Assembly: GCA_018398805.1 (NCBI GenBank)
Contig: JAGFBZ010002033.1
Span: forward strand, 2,503,501-2,567,500
From: Hirundichthys speculiger
Lineage: Eukaryota > Chordata > Actinopteri > Beloniformes > Exocoetidae
Direction of reading: 5' to 3'
DNA length: 64,000 nucleotides
Under the pieces are notes generated by a model. That model was not told the origin of the DNA, ran no database searches, and worked only from the letters and a program-made list of their open reading frames with translations. Positions within the stretch are counted from its first letter, which is position 1. The number at the start of each line of letters is the position of its first letter. This document shows positions 1 through 18,668 of the stretch, piece after piece. The translations under genes were made by a program, and so were the position numbers.

Positions 1-7697
<7,697 letters not shown>

Positions 7698-8640
7698 ACT
7701 GGAAGCATGCTTCTTGATTATATCCCAGCTGTTTTAACTAATTTTGACTGGTCAGGTTCCACTCCTGGTCCCTCTTCTTGAATCACCATCTCTCCCATTT
7801 ACGTAGTAGGACTCTTACTTGGAAGGAGCCTCATACGTATGTTCACATTTGTCCCTCAATACATTACTCATTGAATCACACATCTGCGTCTCCTGAGCCA
7901 GATTTAGCCTGAGACTTTCGGGCACATTGTCTGAGACTCTTGTCCTGAAAACACTCTATATCTGTTTGGTGAGCATGAGGATTGTGAATGCCCGTCAGTA
8001 CTTCAAGCAGTGGAATTTCCTTTTCTCCTCTTTGTGTGTATGGGACTAAGTGCAGCTTGTGGAGAGAATGTCCAGCTGTCATTACTTGCTGATCTATTTA
8101 TAAATGGATTAAGAGTGTTGTGCATTTTAAAATGACATCGTTGCACCATTGAAATTATAACTGACTCAAGTTGAATTAGCTTTAACATGGAATAATGAAA
8201 CGAATTTCATTGGTTCTCTGGTTTGTCTTAAGTTGTCCTTAAATGGCTACAAATGTAAATGCAAAGTTTTATGAACTGGTATATATACCATGACCTTATC
8301 CATCACTAAATGCCAACTTTTATTAATTTTCTCAATCAAGGAACATGTACAGTGGGTGTTGTTTTTAATGCCGAGTTCATAAAATTAGACAAATAACCTT
8401 GATTCAAGTCATTTAAAAGTGCGGGTTATGCCAGTTCATTTCTATTTACAGAGCTGTTCACAAATAGCTTTTTCTCTCCTTTTTGTGTTTTCCCCTTTTT
8501 TTAAAAAAAAAAATAACACAAACCAGGAACGAGCTAGGTAAGTATTTTCTCAGCAGCTTTTGTTTTGTATTGTCTGTTAACTGTATGCTGTCAGTGCTGC
8601 TGCAAGTCTCTAATTATAATAAAAAATAGAGATTGCAAAA
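7698..8640 (+). other. ogt: 3' UTR of ogt with polyadenylation signal
   Basis: AT-rich sequence follows the ogt stop codon. An AATAAA-type signal near 8618-8625 followed by GT-rich sequence makes a plausible mRNA end. No open frame here looks coding. Confidence 0.55.
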
Positions 8641-8762
8641 ACTGCGTTGTTATACTCTGTTGGTGCACAATGGAAAGGTGGGTTTTTACAGCCTCTTTAA
8701 GTTTTGGTTTTCAAAATAAATGTGACGAAACAGGTTATTGAAACCAAGTGATGTCAATACAG

Positions 8763-8967
8763 TTGTGTTCAAAATAATAGATGTATTCAGAAAAGTGAGT
8801 AAAGCTCAAAATGATTTATAATAGTTTTTTATTGTTTCCATGCTTGCAAATGTATTGGGAGTACCTCATATTGTGTTCCAAATCAAGACATGAAGAAAAA
8901 TATATCAAATTTACTTAATAGAATGTGAAGAAAAGGGAATGTTGGGTTTAAAAAAATAAGCACAATA

Positions 8968-8998
<31 letters not shown>

Positions 8999-9325
8999 TA
9001 ATTTACTGTGTAAACTGAAAAATGCTTGAAGATTTTATTTTCCTGTGAAGTACTGAACTAATGTTATATAACCACTGTTACTGAGAACTTCACATCTGTG
9101 TGGCATGGAGTCAGCCAACCTCTGGCACCTGTGAGCAGGTATTCCAGTCCAGGACGATCGTAGTTCAACTACATACTGCTTCCTATTATGTATTCAGAAA
9201 TATGATACATGTTTCTTGATGTTTTGATTTAGAGTCAAAAGGTGCAGTGTTCCCAATACATATTTAAAAATAAAAGCTATTTTAAGGATTTTGAGCTTTT
9301 CTCACTGCTATTATTTTGAACACAA
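8763..9325. mobile_element. Non-autonomous DNA transposon (MITE) with terminal inverted repeats
   Basis: The 18 bases at 8763-8780 (TTGTGTTCAAAATAATAG) are the exact reverse complement of 9308-9325. Imperfect matching continues inward, with GAGTAAAGCTCAAAAT on the left pairing with the inverted right end. The 563-bp interior has no coding potential and contains a poly-T run near 8970-8992. The structure is that of a short non-autonomous DNA transposon. The superfamily is not assigned because no clear target-site duplication can be seen. Confidence 0.75.
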
Positions 9326-9552
9326 ATGCACATTTGACTTTTGGTGTTTTCTTATTTTTATTTTTTCTTTTTTTAAATACCTTTGTGGTTAAGGGCTAAG
9401 GCGCTGATATTCCATTAACATTTTGCACAGGTGTGTATGATAATTCTCGACGGGTGTCAAGTTTCCAAAATAACATTCATGTCAATGCCATGATGCAGGA
9501 TTTCCCATCAAAACATCACATATTATTCAGATGAGTTGATACTCTTACATTT

Positions 9553-9835
9553 GAAACCATAAGTTTACAGACTGTATTAAAAAAAAAAAAACTAAGTCTT
9601 TGACATTAAATCAGACTAAAGGTTTTCTTGTTTCAGCCCAGTTAGGCAAAATGCCATGCTCAATGCCAGAAGACAGAGATAATTTTATTGCTTTCTTCAG
9701 AGTTTGAAGTTTACATACGCTAAGATTGATATGCCTTTAAACAATTTGAGAAAGCCCAGATAATTATGTCATGGCTTTGAAACCTGATGGGCTAATTGAC
9801 AACATTTGAGTTAATTGGAGGCACACCTCAATCAC
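9553..9835. mobile_element. Degenerate Tc1/mariner (Sleeping Beauty-like) fragment
   Basis: The text around 9700-9830 (GAAGTTTACATACGCTAAGA, GCCTTTAAACAATTTGAGAA, GACAACATTTGAGTTAATTG) closely resembles the inverted-repeat region and 5' leader of fish Tc1 elements of the Sleeping Beauty type. A second, weaker terminal motif (AAGTTTACAGACTGTA) lies near 9560. No transposase remains. This is recognition from memory, not an alignment. Confidence 0.7.
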
Positions 9836-10006
9836 GCTGATTCCTTGTGTGAAAAATGATATTACTATCGCCTTTGTTGAATCCAAACAAGACATTCTCA
9901 AGTCACACACACAAAAAAAATATTTAGATCAAAATTTATTTAAAAAAAGAAAATTTAAGTGAAAAGCAAATCACATAATACAAAATGAACAATCCACGTT
10001 GTTAAA

Positions 10007-10013
<7 letters not shown>

Positions 10014-10061
<48 letters not shown>
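10014..10061. repeat. (AT)n microsatellite
   Basis: About 23 uninterrupted AT dinucleotides preceded by a poly-A run. It sits just upstream of the gcna promoter region and is probably polymorphic. Confidence 0.95.
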
Positions 10062-10062
<1 letters not shown>

Positions 10063-10079
10063 GTAGAATTTTTCGTCTT

Positions 10080-10571
10080 TCCACAGGCCACACCCCCATT
10101 GTTGGATGAAGCTCATTCCAATTGGCCAAATACCTGCATGATAACTTCCGGTGTAACAGACAACAAGATTCGAATTTTACCTTCACCTTTTTTTCCTGGT
10201 AGCTGGCTTGTTTTTAACAAAAGACCTCATTGGTAAAAATATCTCAATTAAAGTATAATTAGTTTGGAATTTATGTTGATTGATCCAGCCATTGTTATCT
10301 GGTTCAATGTTAAATCTGGTTAACGTTATCTCGCGAGCTGCTAACGTTGCGTTTGCATATAAGTGTTAGTTGTTGTACGACCGTTAGTTTATAGAGTTTT
10401 TCCTTTTCTGAAAAAAAAAAAAAAACCGAATTAATAAAAACCCGAATAAATTAAGATGTTAAATTAAGTCGGTTAGCGTATGAAAATGTGCGTCTCGTAC
10501 GTCATATTTAGCACCGAGCCAAATGTTAAATGCCTCATGTTTGTATGCATGTGCCCTCCACCCCCCCACAG
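10080..10571 (+). promoter_or_regulatory. gcna: Putative gcna promoter and 5' UTR
   Basis: This is the only CpG-containing stretch between the ogt 3' end and the first gcna coding exon. It contains an ETS-type core (ACTTCCGG, 10144-10151), a palindromic CCAAT motif (CCAATTGG near 10116), and TCTCGCGAG at 10329-10337, close to the TCTCGCGAGA element seen in many vertebrate TATA-less promoters. A splice acceptor (CCCCCCACAG) ends at 10571, so at least one 5' non-coding exon lies upstream. The transcription start itself is not visible. Confidence 0.5.
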
Positions 10572-10582
10572 TGGAAGAAATT

Positions 10583-13500
10583 ATGAACGATGAAATCTGC
10601 AAGTCGTTTGAAAGAGTTGCTAAAAAGATGGGATGGATGGACGAGGGAGGACTGGAAGCAACGGAGAAGAGGGTTTGTTGAATCCGTCAACACAAACGCA
10701 AACAGGGACCGACGTTGTCAGAGGACGTAGAAGCTGTGAAGTAACACCGTCTGCATCGTTTTTCTAGTTGGTGACTTTAATTGGGAAGACGCGTCGTGCT
10801 GGGACCAGTGAACATCGGTCAGACAAGACGTCGTTGAGCGGGTCCAGCGATGAAGAATTTGACAAGTGTGGGTAATGTTTATTATTCCTAAATCCTCGAA
10901 GGATGCGACTCTTGATACTTATAAAGGATTTTAAATTTGTCACGTTGCTTTTCAATTCTTTAGTCCTTGTAGAAAAGTTGAAATCCCAAACTAAAGCTAC
11001 TCCACAGAAACCATGCAGTGCAGCAAAAACAAAAAGGTATGGCTTATTTGTGATAGACATCTGCTTTGTCTTGTAACACACTCTGCTCAGGGTGTTTATA
11101 TCTATTTATATATTTATAAATATAAATGTCTTTCCAGTTCAACTGTTGATGTGCTGAGCTCAGATGATGGACGACGTTACTTTTGAGACGTGTAAGTACT
11201 GAGCTGTCAAGTTTTAATTTTTGTGTAGATGTGTCAGATATGTTATCATTTCTTTCTCTCCTGTCCTTGTTTTTACTCTAAAGTTCTGCAGCGAGTGAAA
11301 ACTCCTTCTACCAAACTCAAGAAAACAGAGAGTGGGAGTCAGGATAGGTGAGATTTTGGTGTTTTGTGATGTGATTTTTTTTTTTCCCTTTAAATTGCCA
11401 CTGATAAATACAAAAATGTTTGTTTTGTCTGTGATTATTTTACAGTCTTAAAAACTTCATTGTGGATGACTACTTGTCTGACGATGACTTTATTGAGACA
11501 AAATCATCTTTTAGAGGTAATGACGCTTCACAGTCCTGGCTTGACGACACCAGCATGACCACATTATTTTGTAATCCTGACACCACCAAACTGGACCCAA
11601 AAAATTCTGTCGATGAAAATTAGTAACTGAATCGATGACAAAGGACAGGCCTGACGGAGTCCAGCTCACATTGGAAATGAATTTGACTTAGGCTGAGGCT
11701 GAAGACTTGGAACTGATTTTTTGTTCCTATACTCCATAGATTGGAGTAGCACATCTGTTAACTTTGCCTTGTTTATGCCCCTATTTGGGTGAAATATAAT
11801 TATATAATTTTTAGAGAGTGGTCAATACAGCTTTTGAGGTGTTTGCTAATATAAAGGCGTTAAGTAAGACTACATTATATAATTTTGCTGCAGAACCACA
11901 ATTACCAGAATTATATAGAAAAACATTCATTGGTTGTGATAAAGAAATGTCTGTTAAGTGTGTCTTAACCAAATTCCACATCATGCTATATTTGCTTTTC
12001 CTCTGAAGTGGGTAGTGCAAGACTCGCATCAGTTTGAAGAGGCACAGCCTGCAAAAGATGGTTTGGGAATGGAGTTGAGAGGCTGCTATAAACAGAAAAA
12101 AAACATCTTTAAAGAGGACAGTTCTGTATTGTATCTCTGTGATACAATACCGTATTTTATCAAGGCCTCAGGAAATGTTGTCAGCTTTTGGGGAAAAAAG
12201 GGGGCAAAATATGTCTCCTTTAAAGAATATCAGCTAAGTTATTGAATTTTGGTTAAGCGCGTTATCACTTTGACTCCAGTTTTTGAAGCATTCCTGGGTC
12301 TCTTTTGTGTCATCAAGTCAAAATGGTATTTTGATAAATGGGTTTTTCCTTCACCAACCATGTAATAGTCAACAAGAATACTTCTGCTCATTATTTTATC
12401 ACCTGGTTCATTTCTTTGCCACCTTTGTTAGTGTCCATTTATGTCTCTGACTTTACGTGTTCTCTGATTTACAGTTCCCAAGAAGAGCCATACTCCGGCA
12501 GCCCGGCATCCTTTAAGGAGACCGCTATCTCAGTTAAACTCACCAGTCTTTCTTAGTGACAGTGATGATGATGACAATGATAATGTTGTCATAAAGAGCT
12601 CCTGGAAGACGCGTCACTCAAAGCCAAAGCCACAGCTAAATTCAAACAAAAATGAATGAAGAAGACGAGAATGATGAACAAAACCTTTTGCCGTCACGGC
12701 CTTTGTCTCCCGGTCCTTTCCCTAACCTCCTTCCCTCAAGCAAAATTAATTCAGCATCTTCCCCGAAGCGCACCCTCTCTGCGCCTTCTAGACTGGATGA
12801 GTCCAGCAGTTCTGAAGAGGAGTTTGTATCCTTACTGGAAAGGCTAAAGAAGAAAAACAATCTTACAAGCACTTCATTCTCACCGCGGACCACCAAAGGT
12901 AAAGTCACCACTTATTTTGACTGTCTCTATAGTTTAGTTTTCATTTTAGCTCAAATGTTTCTTTTTTTTTTCATAAATGTAGAGTCCAATAAGGAGCCTG
13001 TTGTCTCAGCGGCTCCTGTGAAAGTGTTCACAGCACCAAGCAATAAAACTTTAAGGGAGACACCTAAGCATGTGAAGACACCGGGGAAATCCTCCATGGT
13101 GAAGCCCGCAGTCAGCCAGTCAGAGCCCAGACACGGCACCGCCAGCAGGTATCACCATTTATATTTACAGAAGTTTGATTGTTTAAAGTGAGAAACCTGC
13201 TGTCACTCAATTTGTCTTTCATACACTAATATTTGTCTTGAAAATTAATTTCCTTTCAGGGTTGTGTTGTGTAAGACTCCAGGCTGCTTCTTGGAGTCTC
13301 TCACAAATCCCGACTCCAACTATGGGGCCAGTTTCAAGAAGAACAAGGAGGACCTCACACGCAAACTTTATCAGCTGTACAATACCAGTGTGTTTAACAA
13401 TAAGGTGATGAACAGCAGTGTCTTTCTTTCACTTCCATTTTGTGGAAATGTACAGTTTGGATTCAGAAGTATTTGGTCAAATATCAGAGCAAATCCTTTC

Positions 13501-14613
13501 AGCAGGCTCATATTAATATAATCAGAAATGATGGCTGTTATTTATTGGAGATATTCCAATCAGTCACCCTTAAAAGCTCCCTGATCACTTTTCTGCTATG
13601 TAAAGAATTGTTTTCTTGCTAACTGAGGAAATATTGTCCAATTAGTTTTGTTACATTTCGCTAATTCTGTCTAATCTTTGAGCATTTCTCGCAATATTAA
13701 TAATGAATATAAAGTTTGAGAAGCCATTTGTTTTCCAACTGATTATACTGAAGAGTCTGGTTAATTCTGGATTATATGTCTATCTTTTATTCATTAACAT
13801 GTTTTCTTTTATCCTGTCTTGCATTACTTTTCCAGCTCCCAAGCAACATGTCAGTGACCTGGAACAAGAAGATGCGGAAAACAGCTGGCTACTGCGTCAC
13901 AGGGCAGGAAAAGGGTGGAGGAAGCCGCTATGCCCGGATTGAACTGTCAGAAAAAGTCTGTGATTCTGCAGGTAACGCTGTCGTGAGCCCAGACGTCTCG
14001 AGTAACGATTTGCTCTGGTTACAGGCTACGGATAACAGAATGTGTCATCTGTTTTTCAACCATTCCAGATCGCCTCAGAGACACACTGATACACGAAATG
14101 TGTCACGCTGCAACATGGCTGATAAACGGTGTAAGGGATGGTCATGGAAACTTCTGGAAGCTGTATGCTCGCCAAGCCACACTGGTGCACCCTGAGCTTC
14201 CCATGGTTACACGCTGCCACAGTTACGACATAAAGTACAAATTCCAGTATCAGTGCACCCGCTGCAAGAACACGTAAGTTTGACTGTTTTCTGACTGAGA
14301 TCAGCGACTTTGTTCTCTCCACCTCGCCTCATGCCTGCAGACTTCTCCTGTGTTGAGTCCTTTCTCTGTGATTCTTGACAGGATCGGTCGTCATTCCAAG
14401 TCGCTGGACACCCAGAGGTTTGTGTGCGCCCTCTGCACAGGTCAGCTGGTCTTACTGACACCTTCCAAGGCGCGTCCGCCCACACCTTTTGCCAACTTTG
14501 TCAAGGAAAACTACGGGAACGTACGGCAGGAGCTAGTGGGACAGAGCCATACGGAAGTGATGCGAAAACTGAGTGCAGACTTTGCCTTGAAGACAAAACT
14601 CAGTGAAAGTTGA
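10583..14613 (+). CDS. gcna: Germ cell nuclear acidic peptidase (GCNA/ACRC), with two apparent frameshifts
   Basis: GCNA is a germline nuclear protein with an acidic disordered N-terminus and a SprT-like zinc metalloprotease domain, linked to repair of DNA-protein crosslinks. Exons: 10583-10672, 10768-10867, 10964-11036, 11138-11191, 11284-11347, 11446-11516, 12475-12898, 12983-13148, 13260-13404, 13836-13971, 14069-14273, 14382-14613 (about 586 codons). The N-terminal half has acidic SIM-like patches (VDDYLSDDDF, SDSDDDDNDNVVIKSSW). The C-terminal half holds the SprT domain with zinc motif HEMCH near 14092 and a CxxC zinc-ribbon pair (CTRCKNT, CALCTG). The frame breaks in exon 4 (11138-11191 has stops in all frames) and near 12650, where frame 0 ends at a TGA (12657) while the next frame continues from ATG 12652. 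One extra base at each place explains both. The protease half is intact. The third-exon donor/acceptor choice is less certain than the rest. As in human, it lies next to OGT. Confidence 0.88.
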
Positions 14614-14970
14614 GCAAAAATACCTCATTCAGCTCCTCTTAGATTTCTGAGCCACTGTGATTAGCAATACGGAATCTTTTTTTGTTTTGTTTTGTTTTGT
14701 TAAATAGTTTTACATGTCTTTTCTGTGTTTGTATGTTATTTGAGTTTGTAACTGGAAAGTCTTAACTGAAACGGCTAGTTTCTGTTTTTGGGTTTGACTG
14801 TGTGCAGTGTTTGTGTAGGAAATGCTGTTCCTGAAGTCAAACACATGTAATAATTGTTTCTTCAGGGCATTGACATTTTACCAAGGTAAACATTTTGATT
14901 TATCAACTTGTTCCTGTTTACATATCCTCTTGATTTATTAAATGTATAAATAAAATTGAGCTTTGTGAGG
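14614..14970 (+). other. gcna: 3' UTR of gcna
   Basis: Non-coding sequence after the TGA at 14611 contains a TTTTG tandem repeat near 14680-14700. It ends in an AATAAA signal near 14949 followed by T/G-rich sequence. Confidence 0.5.
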
Positions 14971-16458
14971 TGACGTTAACTGACATTTTGCATATTGATG
15001 TATAGATATCAATGTGATCAGATGAGTTGCTTCATTGCAGCGTTTATAACATTTATTTTAACCATGATTTGGATAACCAGCTGGAGTAATATTAATCTGT
15101 TTTTTATTCAGTTCTGAGGTTTGATGGAGTTCATAGTGGTGTAGAAAATGAAAATCTTAGATCATTTGTAGCGTAGGTAATATGTGTTTGTGTCTCTGAC
15201 CAATCCATCCAGTTTTTAGAGGAGCTGTAGAGGCCTTTGTGTGATCCTCTGTGCTGATCTTTTAGACCTAGATAGATGTCAGGGTGGTTGATTATAGGTC
15301 CAAAATTTATATAAGAGATTAAGTCCCTCTAAATCGGTGGTCTTGTATCCCTCTGAGACGCCCTCTGGAGGAAAGGGACTGATCAAGAGTTTTGTGCACG
15401 AAAACACAGCCCACAGTTACAGATCAGGACTGAGATTCGATGGCTGTCTGAACAAGGTTTAGATTAAAAAAAAATAAAGATGCTTCACCCAGAATAGTCA
15501 CTCAGATGAAGGGTAAAAAGAGCCTTGCTATTGCACTCTAGAGCCAAAAGCAGTAAATGTCTGTTTTTATCCCAGATACAAATAAAGTCAAGCTGTTTAA
15601 ACACCAACAATGAGACCTGCTCAATAACAAATACAAATAAAGACGGTACAAACTGCTTTAACATTTAATCCGTTGCTTAAACACAATTTTTATATCTGCT
15701 TATCCAGTCACAATATACAAAACATTCAGGAATACGGCAGAAATAAATCACCACGACAGAAGGATAAATGCAAGAAAAATACACCAACATTCGTAGTTTA
15801 AAGGTGGGGGGGCCTGTGAGGAAGGTGTGCAGGTCAGAGAGGTGTGTCGGCCAGCTTCCCTGATTGTGATGTCGCACCTTTTAAGAGTCACAGGCACAAA
15901 TCTACAGGCAGCAGAGGGATGAGGCAACCCTTCCCATTAACATAAGTTAATCTTTACAAATTTAAGCCATTATAAATCTCAGAAAAATAAGCATAAAAGA
16001 GCTAGAATCCTGACATAATAATTGACCCGTCAAACAACACGCAAAATTCCACAATATAGCAAAAGAAAAAAAAAAAAAACTGGAATGTTTGTCACTGTTT
16101 TGTGGCAGGCACTGAGACTTTGACAATGAATCACCTACATGTTGTCAATATCTATCTCTATATATATTCATAATAAAGGTCTGCAGCATTACAAATGACA
16201 GATTCTTAAACCACTTTAGGGAGATGTGCAGTAATGTAGATTACCATTTCAATCAAAGGAGGATATGACTTACGTTTTTTCCACAAGTTCCTTTCATCGT
16301 GTGACAGTTTGATTTATTGTATGTGATTATGTGTGGCACAACGGGATAGTAAGGGTTTTTTTTTTTTTTTTAGAGAAATGTATGAGCAGCATTACACATA
16401 AAGCCACCGCTGCACCTCCTTGACTCTGCATCACCATCCCTGATGTCACATGCTTCCT
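14971..16458 (-). other. gcna/cetn2 intergenic region and likely cetn2 3' UTR
   Basis: gcna and cetn2 converge here. Nothing resembles a coding exon. The right part (about 15600-16458) is probably the 3' UTR of cetn2 on the minus strand, with several TTTATT (AATAAA reversed) sites. The 66-codon minus-strand open frame near 15700 has no recognisable homology. A CxxGA-rich patch at 15230-15420 is unexplained. Confidence 0.4.
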
Positions 16459-17537
16459 TCAGTACAGGCAGGTTTTCTTCATGATGCGCAAAAACTCCTG
16501 CTGGTTCACTTCTCCATCTCCATCCCTGTCTGCTTCATCTATCATTTCCTTCAGAAACAAACAGTACAGGGGAATGTTTTGCTTTTGCTTTTATAAAGCC
16601 GGTCAGTATGTATGCTGCATTCTTTGTTTATAGCAGGAAGATGTTGGTGTTTTATTGCTTAATATAGTGTCTCACCTGCAGCTCCTCATCTGTCAGGTTC
16701 TCTCCAAGCTCCTTGGCTACCCTCTTTAGGTTCTTGAATGAAATCTTGCCTGTTTCATCATCATCAAACAGGCGGAAGGCTTTCAGAATTTCCTCTTTGG
16801 AGTCCTTTTCAGCCTGGAGTCAGACAGGATGGACAAATTGAAATTCTGCAAATGTTGGGTAGAAGTAAAATGATGGAATGAATGTTGTATGAACTTTTAA
16901 AAAAGGCTGATCTGATTCTTCTAGCAAATTCAAGGATGTTGGTTACAAATCAGAGCACTGCATTGAAAATACATTTCTGATTATATGAATCCACACCATT
17001 TTCTGCGTCATGACTGAGAGGAAGTCAACAAAGGAGATCTTTCCTGTGCCATCCTTATCCACTTCACAGATCATCTTTTTGATCTCCTCTTTCTTTGGCT
17101 CAAAGCCCAGAGCTCTCATTGCAACCTGGTTCAGTAACAGAAAGATGGACAGTGAAGCACACACAGAAAATCCAGTCGCTTTTCATTATTGGTTGTAATC
17201 AGAGTTTTAGTCTTTTTTTTTTTTTTACCTTGAGGTCCTTTACATCAATGTATCCAGATCCGTCGGTATCAAAGAGCTCGAAGGCCTCCCTGATCTCCTG
17301 CTTCTGCTCCTCAGTCAGCTCCGGCTTGGGAGTTGTCTTCTTGCGAGGAGGGGGCACTGGACCCTGCAGGGATGGCCTCTTGGCACTGGTTGCCTGCTGT
17401 TGACACAGGGGAAAGGCCAGGTTTCATTCCACAAAGTATAAAACACACACCCATTTACAGAAATATTGATTTACAAGGACAATAGAGTGCCAGGCATTTA
17501 TACTATCATTTGATTAGAAAGCATTTTGACTCACCAT
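16459..17537 (-). CDS. cetn2: Centrin-2, EF-hand calcium-binding protein
   Basis: Centrin is a small calcium-binding protein of centrioles and basal bodies. Centrin-2 also works with XPC in nucleotide excision repair and with the TREX-2 mRNA export complex. Minus-strand exons are 17535-17537 (ATG only), 17229-17393, 16997-17125, 16676-16813 and 16459-16548, giving about 174 residues against 172 in human. The divergent basic N-terminus ([17 protein letters not shown]) is followed by [16 protein letters not shown] and four EF hands: loops [36 protein letters not shown] and [12 protein letters not shown]. It ends in KKTCLY, close to the human KKTSLY. An acceptor three bases upstream could add one Gln after Met1. 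The gene is head to head with nsdhl, as in human. Confidence 0.95.
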
Positions 17538-18668
17538 TGGATGCTGTTGTTTTAAGTGACAGAAAAGAGCAGTAGATCTATAAGGCAATAAATGCTTTCG
17601 TCTGGGCTATGAAGCCTCCCAATCATGTAGATCAGATCATGAAATGACTTCTCCTCTACATCGGTCGCTCGCTTTAGTCTTAGAGCTGCACTACATTCAA
17701 GATCGGCCTGTCATGCATGAAAACCAAATTATTCCATAGAAATACCAGCTAAAATATGGAGGAAATATCGTTTTATTTATCTAGCAACCTGCACATCAGC
17801 CGCTGTCACGGAGGCTGATAGTTTGATTTCGCTCTAGCTGCGGACCGGCAGACAAGGCCGTCGTGTCGTGTCTATAGCGGAGTCACCGCACGAGACACAC
17901 CGGCACAAAATGGATGTAAAAACAAACGTATCCGTCGGGCAAGAACACGATTGGGTGAAAGAAATCACGGGGTTATTTTAATGTGAATAATTTTTTTTAA
18001 AAAACTTTTATTTATAGCATGCGGTCGAGACGGAGTTTAAGGATCAAATTACTCCAAACGAAATACAAAACCAGTGGTGGAACATAAGGAGTAAGGTTAC
18101 CCTTTATCGACCTATATATAGAAAAGTAGTAACTCTTTTGTATTTTGTTTTATTTTTATTCTATTAAAGCTAGTATTTTTTTTTCAAATAATATACGTTT
18201 CTTCTTCAGGAAATACCATTCTTCTCAAAAAATTTAATAATACGGTCAACATGACGTTTCCAGACGACTGCAGCCCATCTGAGGACTTTGTTTTAGACAT
18301 AATCAGGGGGGCGTGATTTTTGAGCAAGTAGGCGGAAAAAATTAATTGGTGGTCTCTGATTGGTCTATTTTGTGGCGTTCTTTGACGTAGCACGAATACT
18401 ATTGGCGCTTTGTTAATCTCGTCTTTGCGCTTCACAACGTCTCGACCAATCACGGAGAACTTCTCTCTCAGCTGATTGAAGCGCTTCGCAGTTTTAACGC
18501 TTTTGTGACTCGTTCGTTTTGTTTGAATGGTACTTAAAAGTTGTCTGTATGTGCTGAAAGCCCTCTTATGCATGATATAGTTAGAGGACGCCGCGTTCTT
18601 GCTGAAAAGGTCTGTTATCACCTCATTGGCTGCCAGAAGTCCTGGTCACCCACCTGTTTTTAATTATA
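17538..18668. promoter_or_regulatory. Bidirectional promoter region between cetn2 and nsdhl
   Basis: This 1.1-kb stretch separates the start codons of two divergent genes. A CG-bearing patch at 17790-17940 is the likely cetn2 start region. Upstream of nsdhl there are four CCAAT-box motifs within about 105 bp (ATTGG at 18345, 18359 and 18401; CCAAT at 18446) and a CRE-like TGACGTAG near 18383. GTCACCCACC near 18646 resembles a sterol regulatory element. CCAAT boxes bound by NF-Y beside SREBP sites are known for cholesterol-synthesis genes. That they work here is inference. Confidence 0.55.

Noticed and set aside
18184..18621. 145-codon minus-strand open frame upstream of nsdhl
   Set aside because: It lies within the shared promoter, covers CCAAT boxes, shows no domain, and its composition fits a chance frame.
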